A DNA stretch of 35,406 nucleotides from Burkholderiales bacterium (GCA_020854035.1 JADZGE010000007.1:1-35406), one strand, 5' to 3'. Counted from the stretch's first letter, positions 16,688 to 26,197 are shown. A program made the numbers and translations. The notes: a model not told the origin generated them from the sequence alone.

Positions 16688-17671
16688 TCACGGCACCAGC
16701 ACCGCCGCTCCCCTGACGCGCCCCGCGCGCAGCCGTGCGAGCGCCTCGTTCGCCGCCGCGAGCGGGAAAGTCTCGACCGTCGTCTTCACGGGCACCCGCG
16801 GCGCCAGGGCGAGAAAGGCCTCGCCGTCCGCGCGCGTCAGGTTCGCGACCGATCGTATCACCCGTTCGCCCCACAGAAGATCGTAGGGAAACGCCGGAAT
16901 GTCGCTCATGTGTATGCCGGCGCACACCACGACGCCGCCCTTCACCACGGCCCGCAGAGCCGTGACGACGAGCGCGCCCGCGGGCGCGAAGATGATCGCC
17001 GCGTCGAGTGGCCCGGGCGGGGCGAGCGTCGAGTCGCCGGCCCACGCCGCGCCGAGTTCGAGCGCGAAGCGCTGGCCCTCGGCGTCACCGGGCCGCGTGA
17101 ACGCGAAGACGCTGTGCCCCTGATGGCGCGCGACCTGCGCGACGATGTGCGCCGCCGCGCCGAAGCCATAGATGCCGAGCCGCCGCGCTTCTCCCGCCAT
17201 CACGAGCGAGCGGTAGCCGATCAGCCCGGCGCAAAGCAGCGGCGCCGCCTCGGCGTCGCTGTACTCGGCGGGGAGCGCAAAGCAGTAGCGCTCGTCGGCC
17301 ACCATGAACTGGGCATAGCCGCCGTCCACGTCGCAGCCGGTGAAGCGCGGCGCATCGCACAGGTTCTCGCGCCCGGCCGTGCAGTATGCGCACGCGCCAC
17401 AGGCGCCTCCCAGCCACGGCACGCCGATGCGTGTCCCGGCGGGATAGCGGCCAGCGCCGGGGCCGGCCTCGACCACGCTGCCCACGACCTCGTGCCCGGG
17501 AACCACGGGCAGCTTGCCGCGTGTCAACTCGCCGTCGGCGATGTGCAGATCGGTGCGGCATACCCCGCAGGCGCGCACCTTGACGAGGAGCTCGCCGGGG
17601 CCGGGACGCGGCACGGGCAGTTCCGCCGCGACGAGCGGCCGGCCCGGGAGAACGACCTGCATTGCCTTCAT
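16688..17671 (-). CDS. Zinc-dependent alcohol dehydrogenase
   Basis: 327 aa. Medium-chain dehydrogenase/reductase. The catalytic zinc site is seen as CGVCRTDLH (about 30-38) and GHEVVGSV (about 56-63). The structural zinc site is CGACAYCTAGRENLC (about 90-104), with four Cys. The Rossmann loop is GIYGFGAAAHIVAQVA (about 165-180), slightly unusual because the last Gly of GxGxxG is Ala. It oxidises alcohols or reduces aldehydes with NAD(P). ATG 17671 (MKAMQV) matches the family; a TTG at 17698 in the same frame lies at the edge of a repeat and is unlikely. Confidence 0.9.
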   Translation of the reverse strand: MKAMQVVLPGRPLVAAELPVPRPGPGELLVKVRACGVCRTDLHIADGELTRGKLPVVPGHEVVGSVVEAGPGAGRYPAGTRIGVPWLGGACGACAYCTAGRENLCDAPRFTGCDVDGGYAQFMVADERYCFALPAEYSDAEAAPLLCAGLIGYRSLVMAGEARRLGIYGFGAAAHIVAQVARHQGHSVFAFTRPGDAEGQRFALELGAAWAGDSTLAPPGPLDAAIIFAPAGALVVTALRAVVKGGVVVCAGIHMSDIPAFPYDLLWGERVIRSVANLTRADGEAFLALAPRVPVKTTVETFPLAAANEALARLRAGRVRGAAVLVP

Positions 17672-17700
17672 GGTGTCGCCAGGTGCTTTCTCGTCCAATT

Positions 17701-17792
17701 CAGTTCACGCAAAGAACGCCAAGGCCGCAAAGATGTCGTGGAAGAGGCTCCCGGTCGCATCTCCCTGCGTGCTTTGCGGTCCTCGCGTGAGA
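17701..17792. repeat. Intergenic imperfect palindrome, ACGCAAAGA family
   Basis: The left arm TTCACGCAAAGAACGCC then AAGGCCGCAAAGATG (17704-17735) faces the right arm CTGCGTGCTTTGCGGTCC then TCGCGTGAGAG (17765-17792). The arms are near reverse complements and consist of degenerate 9-base units (ACGCAAAGA, ACGCCAAGG, CCGCAAAGA). It lies between the cytochrome stop and the alcohol dehydrogenase start. Third family with this design in the window. Confidence 0.65.
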
Positions 17793-17803
17793 GCGTGCCG
17801 CCC

Positions 17804-18535
17804 TCATTGCGCCCGCGCATGGCGCTGGAGGAAGCGCACGATCACCGCCGTATCGAGCACCGGAATGGTCCGCAGGCTCTCCGCGCCGACGACCGTGTTC
17901 GTCCACGCCATGTGGCGCTTCATGCGCTCCACCACACCCGGCCATTCGCGCGCCGCGTGGCGCCGCGGGTCTGGCAGGTCGTGGCACTGGGCGCAGGCAA
18001 CGCCGTAGCGTTGCCCGTCTTCCGAACGCAGCGACGGATGCGCCGGGTCGATCGCGGTCTGACCGTGCTTCTGCAGGTAGCCCGTGAGCGTGGCGACTTC
18101 CCGCTCGGTGGGCGCTTCCAGCCTGTCCATCATTTTCTGCATGAGTTCGCCCATGTTGCCATGACCTCGCATGCGCCACACCATGCGCTCGACGCTCGTT
18201 CTCCAGCGTGCCGCGGTGTGCATCCGCGGGCTCGGGAGGTAATGGCAGTGCACGCAGTAGCGGGCGGCGAGCCGCGCACCCTCGGAGCGCGGCTCCGGCA
18301 GCTCGTGCGGCTCGATCGCCGGTGGCAGGATGCGCTCGAGCATCCGGCCGTGCGGGCTCTGCGACCAGAGATACTTCGCGCGCTCGGGCGAGGGCGCTTC
18401 CCGCGCACCGGGCTCGGTCGCGAAAGCGGCCCCGCCCAACAGGAGCGCCGGCAGACACGGCACCAGCAGGTAGCGCCGTGCCGGGGCACGCCCGCCCGGG
18501 TTACGCCCGGAGCGCGAGATCGGCGGCGAAGGCAC
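17804..18535 (-). CDS. Diheme c-type cytochrome
   Basis: 243 aa. The signal sequence is arginine-rich, then YLLVPCLPALLLGGAAFA, so it is periplasmic. Two heme c motifs are present: CVHCH (about 93-97) and CAQCH (about 182-186). Methionines suitable as axial ligands lie in VERMVWRM and VERMKRHM, which follow the two motifs at equal distance, suggesting two repeated half-domains. Electron carrier; the partner is unknown. GTG 18535 gives a long basic start, and an internal GTG or CTG is possible. It follows midA by 47 bases on the same strand. Confidence 0.82.
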   Translation of the reverse strand: MPSPPISRSGRNPGGRAPARRYLLVPCLPALLLGGAAFATEPGAREAPSPERAKYLWSQSPHGRMLERILPPAIEPHELPEPRSEGARLAARYCVHCHYLPSPRMHTAARWRTSVERMVWRMRGHGNMGELMQKMMDRLEAPTEREVATLTGYLQKHGQTAIDPAHPSLRSEDGQRYGVACAQCHDLPDPRRHAAREWPGVVERMKRHMAWTNTVVGAESLRTIPVLDTAVIVRFLQRHARAQ

Positions 18536-18582
18536 GGAGCACGTCCGGAAGCGAGATAGGCCCGATCATGGCGGCAGGCGGG

Positions 18583-19758
18583 TCAGACCTGCAGGCTCGC
18601 CGAGCGGTCGCCGCGCGCAAATCCGGCGAGCGGTGCGTCGACGCCCCTGCCGAGCGCGATCACCTTCACGAGTTCGCCCATCTCCGCCGGTGAGAGCAAT
18701 TTCTGCGCCTGCGCGGCCTGCGGCGCATAGCGGGCCGTGTCGGCGGGAGGTGTCTCGGCGAGGAGATCCGTGATGCCGCAATTCACCAGGAAGCGCGCCT
18801 GGTCGGTATAGCCGAGGAGCCCGAGGCCCGCATCCCGCGCCGCCAGCGCAATCGCGGAGAAATCGAGGTGGCTCGTGATGTCCTGCAGCCCCGGCAGGAA
18901 ATAGGGATCGTCGTGCGCGCGGTGGCGGTAGTGACACATCAACGTGCCGCGCGCGCGCTGCGGATGGTAGTACTCGTGGCGCGGAAAGCCGTAATCGACG
19001 AAGAGCGCCACGCCCCGGGCGAGCGCCGTGCCGAGGCTGCGGACGAAGCCGCGCGCCGCGAGCTGGATCTCGGTGCGGTAATCGTCGGCCGGCAGCGGCA
19101 GCTCCTCCGCGGCGCGGCGCACGTTCTCCGCGGCGGGTGCCTCGATCTCGCCGAACCGGTTTCCCGCGCCGTCGACGCGGACCCATGCCTGGAGCGTTTC
19201 GCCGCCACGGCGGGCGATGCGCTCCACGGGTATCGCGTCGAGCACCTCGTTGCCGACGACCACGCCCTCGAACGCCGGCGGCAGCCCGTTCAACCATGCG
19301 ACGCGCGGCAGAAGCCGCGGCGCGCGCGCGGCGAGCGTGTCCCGGCTGCGGGCGCGCAGGTCGGCGCTCAGTTCGAGGATGAGGTAGCACCGCGGCGGGA
19401 GCCCCAGCCGTTCGAGTTCCAGCAGGAGATCCGCCGCGAGCGCGCCGCTGCCGGCGCCGATCTCCAACACCTGCCCGAGACCGCCGGCGATGAGCGGCGC
19501 GATCTGCCGCGCGAGCGCGCGGCCGAAGAGCGGAGAGATCTCCGGTGCGGTCACGAAGTCGCCGTCGGAGCCGAGCTTGCGCGAGCCCGCCATGTAGTAG
19601 CCGAGGCCGGGCGCGTAGAGCGCGAGTTCCATGTAGCGCGCGAAGGAGATGCGCCCCCCACCCGCCGCGATTTCCCCGGCGATGAGGCGCGAGAGCGACT
19701 CGCTCGCGGCAAGCGCTTCGGGGGGCGGTGCGGGGAAGTGCGGGTGTGGATCGCGCAT
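18583..19758 (-). CDS. SAM-dependent methyltransferase, MidA/NDUFAF7 family
   Basis: 391 aa, family formerly DUF185. Blocks: RISFARYMELALYAPGLGYYMAG (in two parts, about 36-58), GDFVTAPEISPLFG, then the SAM-binding LEIGAGSGALAADLL (about 98-112) and VVVGNEVLDAIPVE. The mitochondrial homologue NDUFAF7 dimethylates an arginine of a complex I subunit; the bacterial role is less certain. ATG 19758 begins a Pro-rich stretch. Divergent from the pteridine reductase gene by 130 bases, where TACAAT (19790-19795) is a possible -10. Confidence 0.9.
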   Translation of the reverse strand: MRDPHPHFPAPPPEALAASESLSRLIAGEIAAGGGRISFARYMELALYAPGLGYYMAGSRKLGSDGDFVTAPEISPLFGRALARQIAPLIAGGLGQVLEIGAGSGALAADLLLELERLGLPPRCYLILELSADLRARSRDTLAARAPRLLPRVAWLNGLPPAFEGVVVGNEVLDAIPVERIARRGGETLQAWVRVDGAGNRFGEIEAPAAENVRRAAEELPLPADDYRTEIQLAARGFVRSLGTALARGVALFVDYGFPRHEYYHPQRARGTLMCHYRHRAHDDPYFLPGLQDITSHLDFSAIALAARDAGLGLLGYTDQARFLVNCGITDLLAETPPADTARYAPQAAQAQKLLSPAEMGELVKVIALGRGVDAPLAGFARGDRSASLQV

Positions 19759-19888
19759 GGGAGCGGGCGGGGTCGCCGCGGGAAGGGGCTACAATCGGCT
19801 ATTCGCGGTGCGCGGACGCCTGCTCGCGGAGGCACGGGGCATCGGGCGCGCCCCGCGGACGATCAATCCGGGAAGCGCTCATATCTGC

Positions 19889-20653
19889 ATGAATCATACG
19901 CGCCCAGCTTCGGTGGAGGGAACGGTCGTGCTCGTCACGGGCGGGGCGCGGCGCGTCGGCGCGGCGATCTGCCGGCGGCTGCACGCGGCCGGCGCCCGGC
20001 TGCTGGTGCACTACCGTTCCGCGGCGGCGCACGCCGCACGGCTCAAGGACGAGCTTGAGGCGCGGCGGCCGGGCTCGGTCGTCCTCGCCGAGGCGGATCT
20101 GCTGCGGCCGGCGTCGGCGGAGGCGCTTGTTGCCGCCGCGCTCGCCGCGTACGGACGGCTCGACGCGCTCGTCAACAACGCATCGAGCTTCTATGCGACC
20201 CCGCTGGGGATGATCACCGGAGCGCAGTGGGACGATCTCATCGGCACCAATCTCAGGGCGCCGCTCTTTCTCGCGCAAGCGGCGGCGCCCGAGCTGCGCA
20301 AGGCGACGGGCGCGATCGTCAACCTGATCGACATCCACGTCGAGCGCCCGATGCGCGATCACCCGGTTTATACCGCCGCGAAGGGCGGTCTCGCGGCGCT
20401 CACGCGCTCGCTCGCTCGCGATCTCGCGCCGCAGATCCGCGTGAACGGGGTCGCGCCCGGCACGATACTGTGGCCCGAGGACGGCGCCTGGAGCGACGAG
20501 GCCGCGCGCCGGCGCATCATCGAGCACACCGCGCTCGGCCGCATCGGAGAGCCGGCGGACATCGCCGGCACGGTGGAATTTCTCCTCGCGCATGCCCCCT
20601 ACATCACCGGCCAGATCATAGCGGTGGACGGCGGCCGGAGCATAATGCTGTGA
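19889..20653 (+). CDS. Pteridine reductase, short-chain dehydrogenase
   Basis: 254 aa. The SDR nucleotide loop is VTGGARRVGAAI (about 16-27), with the Arg pair typical of NADPH-dependent pteridine reductases. NNASSF lies at about 96-101. Instead of the usual catalytic Ser, D148 in NLIDIH lies 13 residues before Y161 (YTAAK, K165), the Asp-Tyr-Lys arrangement of Leishmania PTR1 and FolM. It reduces dihydropterins or dihydrofolate. ATG 19889 is the start of homology; the ribosome site (GGAAG) is distant. It sits upstream of ttcA in a context common in Betaproteobacteria. Confidence 0.9.
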   Translation: MNHTRPASVEGTVVLVTGGARRVGAAICRRLHAAGARLLVHYRSAAAHAARLKDELEARRPGSVVLAEADLLRPASAEALVAAALAAYGRLDALVNNASSFYATPLGMITGAQWDDLIGTNLRAPLFLAQAAAPELRKATGAIVNLIDIHVERPMRDHPVYTAAKGGLAALTRSLARDLAPQIRVNGVAPGTILWPEDGAWSDEAARRRIIEHTALGRIGEPADIAGTVEFLLAHAPYITGQIIAVDGGRSIML

Positions 20654-20762
20654 GAGCCGCGGGCGGCGAGCGGCGAGCGGGCCGCGCGCCTGAACCTTGA
20701 GCGGCGGCCCCGGTCGAATCGAGGTTTCCCTCTCCCTTGTCCGAGTGCAAAGAGAACCGTGC

Positions 20763-21668
20763 ATGGATACCGTCGCGCGCATTCCCGTCTCGAGTCTGAG
20801 AGAACGCAAGCGCTCCTACGAGGAGAACAAGCTCGCGAAGCGGTTGCGGCGGCTCGCCGGGCAGGCGATCGCCGATTTCGGCATGATCGAGGGCGGCGAT
20901 CGCGTGATGGTCTGCGTGTCGGGTGGCAAGGACAGCTACGCGCTGCTCGACATCCTGCTCCACCTGCGCCAGCACGCGCCGATCGCGTTCGATGTCGTGG
21001 TGGTCAACCTCGACCAGAAGCACCCGGGATACCCGGCGCACGTGCTCCCGGAATACCTCGCGCGGCTGGGCGTTCCCTGGCGAATCGAGCAGCAGGACAC
21101 CTACGGCGTCGTGAAGCGCGTCATCCCCGAGGGCAGGACGATGTGCTCGCTCTGCTCGCGGCTGCGGCGTGGCGTGCTCTACCGCGTGGCCGGCGAGATC
21201 GGCGCGACGAAAATCGCGCTCGGCCATCACCGCGACGACATACTCGAGACGTTCCTGCTGAACCTCTTCTACACCGGGCAGCTGAAGGCGATGCCGCCGA
21301 AGCTGCGCTCCGACGACGGCCATCACGTCGTGATCCGCCCTCTCGCCTACTGCGAGGAGCGCGACCTCGCCGAGTACGCCCGGGTGCGCGCGTTTCCGGT
21401 CATCCCGTGCAACCTCTGCGGCTCGCAGGAAAACATGAAGCGCGCCGGCATGAAGGCGATGCTCCGGGACTGGGAGAAGCGCTACCCCGGCCGCGTCGAG
21501 ACCATGCTGAACAGCCTGAAGCACGTGCGAGCGTCTCACCTCCTCGATCGCGCGGCGTTCGATTTCAACGCCCTGCCACCATCGAGGCTGGCCGGCGCGC
21601 AACCGGCGCCGTCCGCGGCGCCCGGGCTACCGGACGTGCCGGGCCCGGCGTTCGCGGAAGACCGATGA
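20763..21668 (+). CDS. ttcA: tRNA 2-thiocytidine(32) synthetase TtcA
   Basis: 301 aa. The PP-loop SGGKDS is at 53-58 for ATP activation of C32. Iron-sulfur ligands come from CSLC (128-131) and CNLC (216-219), as in the TtcA group of 4Fe-4S thiolation enzymes. Further hallmarks are [17 protein letters not shown] and [15 protein letters not shown]. It introduces sulfur at cytidine 32 of certain tRNAs. The last 30 residues are Pro/Ala-rich and outside the conserved part. Its stop overlaps the next start by four bases (ATGA). Confidence 0.96.
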   Translation: MDTVARIPVSSLRERKRSYEENKLAKRLRRLAGQAIADFGMIEGGDRVMVCVSGGKDSYALLDILLHLRQHAPIAFDVVVVNLDQKHPGYPAHVLPEYLARLGVPWRIEQQDTYGVVKRVIPEGRTMCSLCSRLRRGVLYRVAGEIGATKIALGHHRDDILETFLLNLFYTGQLKAMPPKLRSDDGHHVVIRPLAYCEERDLAEYARVRAFPVIPCNLCGSQENMKRAGMKAMLRDWEKRYPGRVETMLNSLKHVRASHLLDRAAFDFNALPPSRLAGAQPAPSAAPGLPDVPGPAFAEDR

Positions 21669-22423
21669 CCCGGCGTGCTCGCGTGGCTCACTGTCTCGCC
21701 GGCGTGCTCCTCGTCGCGGCCGTGCTGGCCGCGGCCGGCTACCTGCGCTCGACGGCGAACTGGCGGATGGCGAACCGGGAGTCCGTGGGCCTCGCTCCTC
21801 ACCCGGCGGCGACGCCCGAACCCGTCGTGCAGGTTTACGCGGCCCGCGCCATCGGCTGGCGCGGTCTTTTCGGCGTGCACACCTGGATCGCGGTGAAGCC
21901 CGCGGCAGCGCGCGCCTACACCGTGTACGAGGTGATCGGCTGGCGGTTGCGTTCGAGCGGCTCGGCGCTCGTCATCCGCGATCGCGCGCCGGACGCGCGG
22001 TGGTTCGGGGCGTATCCCGAGTTGGTCGCCGAGCGGCGCGGGCAGGGCGCGGGCGCGTTGATCGACCGCATCGACCGCCTCGCCCGGGCGTATCCGTGGG
22101 CCGGCGAGTACAGCGTGTGGCCGGGCCCCAACTCGAACACCTTCACCGCCTGGGTCCTGCGCGGGGCTCCGGAACTCCGGGCGGACCTGCCGCCCACTGC
22201 GATCGGCAAGGATTACAACGGGGAGCGCCTGCTCGCCGCGGCGCCCAGCGGCTCGGGCCTCCAGTTCTCGGTGTTCGGACTGCTCGGGGTGACCGCGAGC
22301 GGCGTCGAGGGACTGGAGATGAACCTCCTCGGGCTGAGTTTCGGCGTCAATCCATTCGATCCCGCGTTGAAGCTGCCCATCATCGGGCGGCTCGGCCCCG
22401 CGCGCACCCTGGGCGGGCGCTGA
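21665..22423 (+). CDS. DUF3750 domain protein
   Basis: 252 aa. One N-terminal membrane segment or signal (about 8-25). The domain contains [20 protein letters not shown] (about 69-88), [24 protein letters not shown] (about 155-169) and a C-terminal glycine-rich [21 protein letters not shown] (in two parts). The conserved His, Trp and Asn look like a hydrolase-type site, but no function is established. The ATGA overlap with ttcA means it is translated from the same message. Confidence 0.82.
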   Translation: MTRRARVAHCLAGVLLVAAVLAAAGYLRSTANWRMANRESVGLAPHPAATPEPVVQVYAARAIGWRGLFGVHTWIAVKPAAARAYTVYEVIGWRLRSSGSALVIRDRAPDARWFGAYPELVAERRGQGAGALIDRIDRLARAYPWAGEYSVWPGPNSNTFTAWVLRGAPELRADLPPTAIGKDYNGERLLAAAPSGSGLQFSVFGLLGVTASGVEGLEMNLLGLSFGVNPFDPALKLPIIGRLGPARTLGGR

Positions 22424-22480
22424 AGATCTCGCCCGGCCCCCGATGACGCGCTCGATCGCGGCGACGGCCCGAGCGCGGCG

Positions 22481-22508
22481 TTGACACCCCCGTCATCCTG
22501 TCTATACT
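22481..22508 (+). promoter_or_regulatory. Strong sigma-70 promoter for the ThDP enzyme
   Basis: TTGACA (22481-22486), 16-base spacer, TATACT (22503-22508). The -35 is perfect and the -10 differs from consensus by one base. Transcription should start near 22515, leaving a leader of about 80 bases before the GTG at 22596. This is the closest match to consensus seen in the window. Confidence 0.72.
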
Positions 22509-22595
22509 CGTCCGCGCTCCTCTCCGATGCCGGCGCGCGGTCGCAAGCGGCGGCGCTGCGCGGAGCGTCGAAGCCAATCCGTGGAAGGTGAAACC

Positions 22596-24266
22596 GTGAC
22601 CAACGAAGTGAAAACGCATGTCTACGATGTACTTGCCCGGGAATTCATCCAGGAAGGCGTCGGCACCTGCTTCGCGCTGCTCGGCGATGCGAACATGAAC
22701 TGGGCGGCGCGACTGGCGCAGCAGGGATGCCGCATGGTCTACGTCCGGCACGAGCACTGCGCCGTCGCCGCCGCCATGGCCTGGGCGCGCAAGACCTCGG
22801 AGGTGGGCGTCGCGACGGTCACCTGCGGGCCGGGCGTGACGCAGCTCATCACCGCGCTCCCGGCGGCCGTGCGCGCGCACCTGCCGCTGGTGGTGTTCGG
22901 TGGCGAGGCGCCGCTCAGGATGGGGTGGTACAACCAGGGGATCGATCAGGCGCCGCTCATCAAGGCGACGGGAGCGGACTACCACCCGCTGCATCTGCCG
23001 GAGCGCATGCCGGTCGCGATACGCGATGCGTTCTTGCAGGCACGCCGCGAACGCCGTCCGGTGGTGCTCGGCATTCCGTTCGATCTGCAGGAACGGCCCT
23101 GGACCGGGCCGCAGACCTTTCCGACGCCCTCGCGGGACCTGCTGCCGCGCCTCTCGCCGATGCCGCCGCATCCGGACGACGTGGCGAAGGCGGCGCAACT
23201 CGTCGCGGGCGCCGAGCGTGTCGTCGTCATGGCCGGGCTGGGCGCGGTGGAAGCGAAGGCAGGCCCCGCGTGCCGGGCGCTCGCCGCGAAGGCCGGCGGC
23301 ATCCTCACCACGACGCTGCCCGCGAGGGGGCTCTTCCACGACGATCTCTACTGCGTCGGCATCACGGGCAGCTTTTCGACCGAGGTCGGGCTGGACCTCA
23401 TCGGCCAGGCCGATCTCGTGATCGTCGTCGGCGGCTCGCTCGCCTACCACGCCGGCGGCGGCGGCCAGCTCTGGCGCAAGGCGAAGATGCTGCACGTCGA
23501 TATCGATCCCCGCGCGACGCGCCAGGGCCAGGAAGTGGCGAAGCACCACCTGCGCGGCGATGCGCGGCTGTCGGTGGAAGCGCTCACCGCCGCGTTGCCC
23601 GCTCGTGCGACGACGTGGCGCACCGAGGCGATGGCGGCGCGCATCCGCGATACGAAGCCCGACAGCCACCAGTTCGAGATTGCGCCGGGATTCCTCGACC
23701 CGCGCGAAGTGGTCGAGGGCCTCGAGCAAGCGCTGCCCGCGGACTGGGAGCTGGTGAATTCCTCGGGCCACTGCTCGTGGTTCTTCGCGCAGATGCCCTC
23801 CCGCCCGAACGAGCGGTTTCTCACGATCCGCGAGTTCGGCGCGATCGGCAACGGCATCTCCTTCGCGATGGGTGTTGCTGCGGCGCGCCCGGACCGGCCG
23901 GTGGTGCTCTTCGACGGCGACGGCAGCCTCATCATGCATGTGCAGGAGCTCGAGACGATCAGGCGCCACGGACTGAAGATCCTCATTATCGTGATGAACG
24001 ACGGCGCGTACGGCTCCGAGGTGCACAAGTTCCGCGCCGAGGGGCTGCCCGAGGACGGGTCGGTGTTCGGCTACTGCGATTTCGCGGCCATCGCGCGCGG
24101 CTTCGGGCTCGAAGGAAAGAGGGTCGAGCGCCTCGACGATCTGCCGAAACTGGTGGAGGAGTTCAGCAGGAAGGGCGGCGCCGCCGTCTGGGATTTTCAC
24201 GTCTCGGACAGGGTTCTGTCGCCGACGATGCGCCGCTCGCATCCGGCGAAACACGCGAAGGGGTAG
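22596..24266 (+). CDS. ThDP-dependent enzyme, acetolactate synthase-like
   Basis: 556 aa with the three-domain layout of the POX/acetolactate synthase family. The catalytic Glu that activates the cofactor is E53 in VRHEHCA. The middle domain includes [12 protein letters not shown]. The C-terminal ThDP-Mg motif runs from G441-D442-G443 to N468 (NDGAYG). Substrate could be pyruvate or another 2-oxo acid; closely related families include benzoylformate decarboxylase, sulfoacetaldehyde acetyltransferase and IlvB-like proteins of unknown role. No small regulatory subunit gene is adjacent, which argues against true acetolactate synthase. GTG 22596 has GGAAGGTG upstream. Confidence 0.88.
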   Translation: MTNEVKTHVYDVLAREFIQEGVGTCFALLGDANMNWAARLAQQGCRMVYVRHEHCAVAAAMAWARKTSEVGVATVTCGPGVTQLITALPAAVRAHLPLVVFGGEAPLRMGWYNQGIDQAPLIKATGADYHPLHLPERMPVAIRDAFLQARRERRPVVLGIPFDLQERPWTGPQTFPTPSRDLLPRLSPMPPHPDDVAKAAQLVAGAERVVVMAGLGAVEAKAGPACRALAAKAGGILTTTLPARGLFHDDLYCVGITGSFSTEVGLDLIGQADLVIVVGGSLAYHAGGGGQLWRKAKMLHVDIDPRATRQGQEVAKHHLRGDARLSVEALTAALPARATTWRTEAMAARIRDTKPDSHQFEIAPGFLDPREVVEGLEQALPADWELVNSSGHCSWFFAQMPSRPNERFLTIREFGAIGNGISFAMGVAAARPDRPVVLFDGDGSLIMHVQELETIRRHGLKILIIVMNDGAYGSEVHKFRAEGLPEDGSVFGYCDFAAIARGFGLEGKRVERLDDLPKLVEEFSRKGGAAVWDFHVSDRVLSPTMRRSHPAKHAKG

Positions 24267-24340
24267 CGACCAGGAACGGTACGGACCGCGTTGCCGCTGG
24301 AGCAGCTGGAGCAGCCGGAGCGGGGCGACCGAAGAAGGGC

Positions 24341-25843
24341 TCACGTCGCCGCGCGGTCGAGCCGGCGGTACTGGATCGCCTCCGCGACGTGCTGAGCCGA
24401 CACGGTGCGCTCGCCCGCAAGGTCGGCGATGGTGCGTGCGACTTTCAGGACGCGGTGGTAGCCGCGCGCCGATAGCGCGAGGCGGGTTGTCGCCTGCTTG
24501 AGGAGCGCCGCGCCAGGGTCGTCCGGCAGGCAGTACGCCTCGATCTCCCGCGGCGCAAGGCGTGCGTTCTCCGCGCCCTGCCGCGCCATCATGCGCTCCC
24601 GTGCCCGCACGACCCGCGCCCGTATCGCGCGCGAACCTTCCCCGCCGCACGTACGCGCGAGGTCCTCCGGGGGCACGGCGGGCACTTCGATCTGGATGTC
24701 GATGCGGTCGAGGAGCGGCCCGGAGATTCTCCTTCTGTAGCGCGCGACCTGATCCGGCGTGCACTCGCAGCGACCCGAGTAGTGCCCGAGGTAGCCGCAG
24801 GGACACGGATTCATCGCCGCGACGAGCTGGAACTTCGCGGGAAATTCCGCCTGCCGCGCGGCGCGCGAGACGGTGATGCGGCCGGACTCCAGTGGTTCGC
24901 GCAGCACTTCCAGCACGCGGCGGTCGAACTCGGGCAGCTCATCCAGGAAGAGCACCCCGTGCATGGCCATGGAGATCTCGCCCGGGCGCGGGTGGCTGCC
25001 CCCGCCCACCAGCGCGACGGCCGAGGCAGTGTGGTGCGGGGAGCGGAACGGCCGCCGCTTCCAGTTCGCGGGATCGAACCCGCCGGTTCCCAGCGACTGA
25101 ATCACCGCCGCGGCGAGCGCTTCCTCGTCGGTCATCGGCGGCACGATACCGGGCAGGCGCGAGGCGAGCATCGTCTTGCCGGTGCCGGGCGGACCGACCA
25201 GGAGAGCGCTCAGCCCTCCCGCCGCCGCGATCTCCAGCGCGCGTTTCGCGTGCGCCTGCCCCTTTACCTCCTGCATGTCGGGATGCTCGCGGGCGCGCTC
25301 GAGTCGCGGGTGGAGGTAGCGCTCGAGCATCGCCTGCCCGGCAAGGTGCGCGCAGACATCGAGGAGCGACGCGGCCGGGTAGATCAACGCAGACTCCACC
25401 AGCGCGGCCTCGCGCGCGTTGGCTGCCGGCAGCACGAAGCGCCGGCCGCGCGCGGCCGCGGAGAGCGCCATCGCGAGCGCGCCGCGGATCGGCCGGAGCT
25501 CCCCGGTCAGGGCCAGTTCGCCCGCGAACTCGTGCTCGGCGAGCGGCTCCGCCGGAACCTGCCCGGTGGCGGCGAGTATGCCGAGCGCGATCGGGAGATC
25601 GAAGCGCCCGGACTCCTTGGGCAGGTCGGCGGGCGCGAGATTGACCGTGATGCGTCGGGCCGGGAACTCGAAGCGCGCCGTCTGGAGCGCCGCGCGCACG
25701 CGATCCTTCGCCTCCTTCACCTCCGCTTCGGGCAGCCCGACGATGGTGAAGCTCGGCAACCCGTTCGCGAGATGCGCCTCGACGGTGACGGGCGGCGCGT
25801 CCATCCCGGCGAGCGCGCGGCTGTGCACGACGGCAAGCGACAT
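24341..25843 (-). CDS. comM: YifB family Mg-chelatase-like AAA ATPase (ComM)
   Basis: 500 aa. The N-terminal domain begins MSLAVVHSRALAGMDAPPV and has the Lon-protease-like fold (to about 160). The AAA+ module has Walker A GPPGTGKT (about 220) and Walker B VLFLDELPEF. The Mg-chelatase type C-terminal lid ends YHRVLKVARTIADL. A four-Cys cluster CPCGYLGH...CECT lies inside the ATPase part, as usual for this family. ComM is a helicase that extends recombination joints during natural transformation. Downstream of ubiK on the same strand. Before its stop, at about 24297-24321, is a 9-base unit in three near-copies (GCTGGAGCA). Confidence 0.94.
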   Translation of the reverse strand: MSLAVVHSRALAGMDAPPVTVEAHLANGLPSFTIVGLPEAEVKEAKDRVRAALQTARFEFPARRITVNLAPADLPKESGRFDLPIALGILAATGQVPAEPLAEHEFAGELALTGELRPIRGALAMALSAAARGRRFVLPAANAREAALVESALIYPAASLLDVCAHLAGQAMLERYLHPRLERAREHPDMQEVKGQAHAKRALEIAAAGGLSALLVGPPGTGKTMLASRLPGIVPPMTDEEALAAAVIQSLGTGGFDPANWKRRPFRSPHHTASAVALVGGGSHPRPGEISMAMHGVLFLDELPEFDRRVLEVLREPLESGRITVSRAARQAEFPAKFQLVAAMNPCPCGYLGHYSGRCECTPDQVARYRRRISGPLLDRIDIQIEVPAVPPEDLARTCGGEGSRAIRARVVRARERMMARQGAENARLAPREIEAYCLPDDPGAALLKQATTRLALSARGYHRVLKVARTIADLAGERTVSAQHVAEAIQYRRLDRAAT

Positions 25844-25921
25844 CGACCCGTCCTCCGGTTCGCGGCTGACGGGTACATAACGGTTCGCGCGAGGCTGCGG
25901 ACTACGACTAGCACTTAGGAC

Positions 25922-26197
25922 CTAGGAATCGGCCGGACCTTTCTCCGACGAACTGCTGTCTTTCGTCTCCTGCCCGCGTTCGATCGCGGCAAGCCTTGCT
26001 TCCAGCTCCTCCAGCTTCGCTCGCGCGCGCGCGAGCACTTCGCGCTGCACGTCGAACTCCTCGCGCGTCACGAGATCGAGCCGGCTGAACGCGGCCGCGA
26101 GCAGCGCCCGCAGGTTTTTCTCGAGGTCCGCGGCCGGACTCCGGGAAATCGCCTCCCGGATGCGCTCGCTCAATTCCTTGACCAGCGGTGGCTCCAT
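25922..26197 (-). CDS. ubiK: Ubiquinone biosynthesis accessory factor UbiK
   Basis: 91 aa. BMFP family (YqiC). The N-terminal amphipathic half is MEPPLVKELSERIREAI, the middle RALLAAAFSRLDLVTREEFDVQ is the family signature (in two parts), and the C-terminal coiled coil runs from EVLARARAKLEELEARLAAIE. It acts as an oligomer supporting the UbiJ-associated late ubiquinone complex. The open frame reaches 26329, but homology starts at ATG 26197. Divergent from the porin-glnK-amtB unit; its own promoter must share the same 244-base gap. Confidence 0.9.
   Translation of the reverse strand: MEPPLVKELSERIREAISRSPAADLEKNLRALLAAAFSRLDLVTREEFDVQREVLARARAKLEELEARLAAIERGQETKDSSSSEKGPADS

Noticed and set aside
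1672..17792. Intergenic tandem short units read as a CRISPR array
   Set aside because: Units are 8-10 bases, degenerate, have no spacers of uniform length, and are arranged as palindromes.
18514..18582. Short minus-strand peptide MIGPISLPDVLRAFAADLALRA as a gene or the end of a CBS-domain protein
   Set aside because: Only 22 codons, it overlaps the start of the cytochrome gene, and the likeness to a CBS-domain tail is too weak. Kept as a possible remnant only.
22380..24806. Very long open frame on the minus strand (over 800 codons)
   Set aside because: It is the shadow of the ThDP enzyme and comM. It has the Arg/Gly/His-rich composition of out-of-frame GC-rich DNA and no domain.
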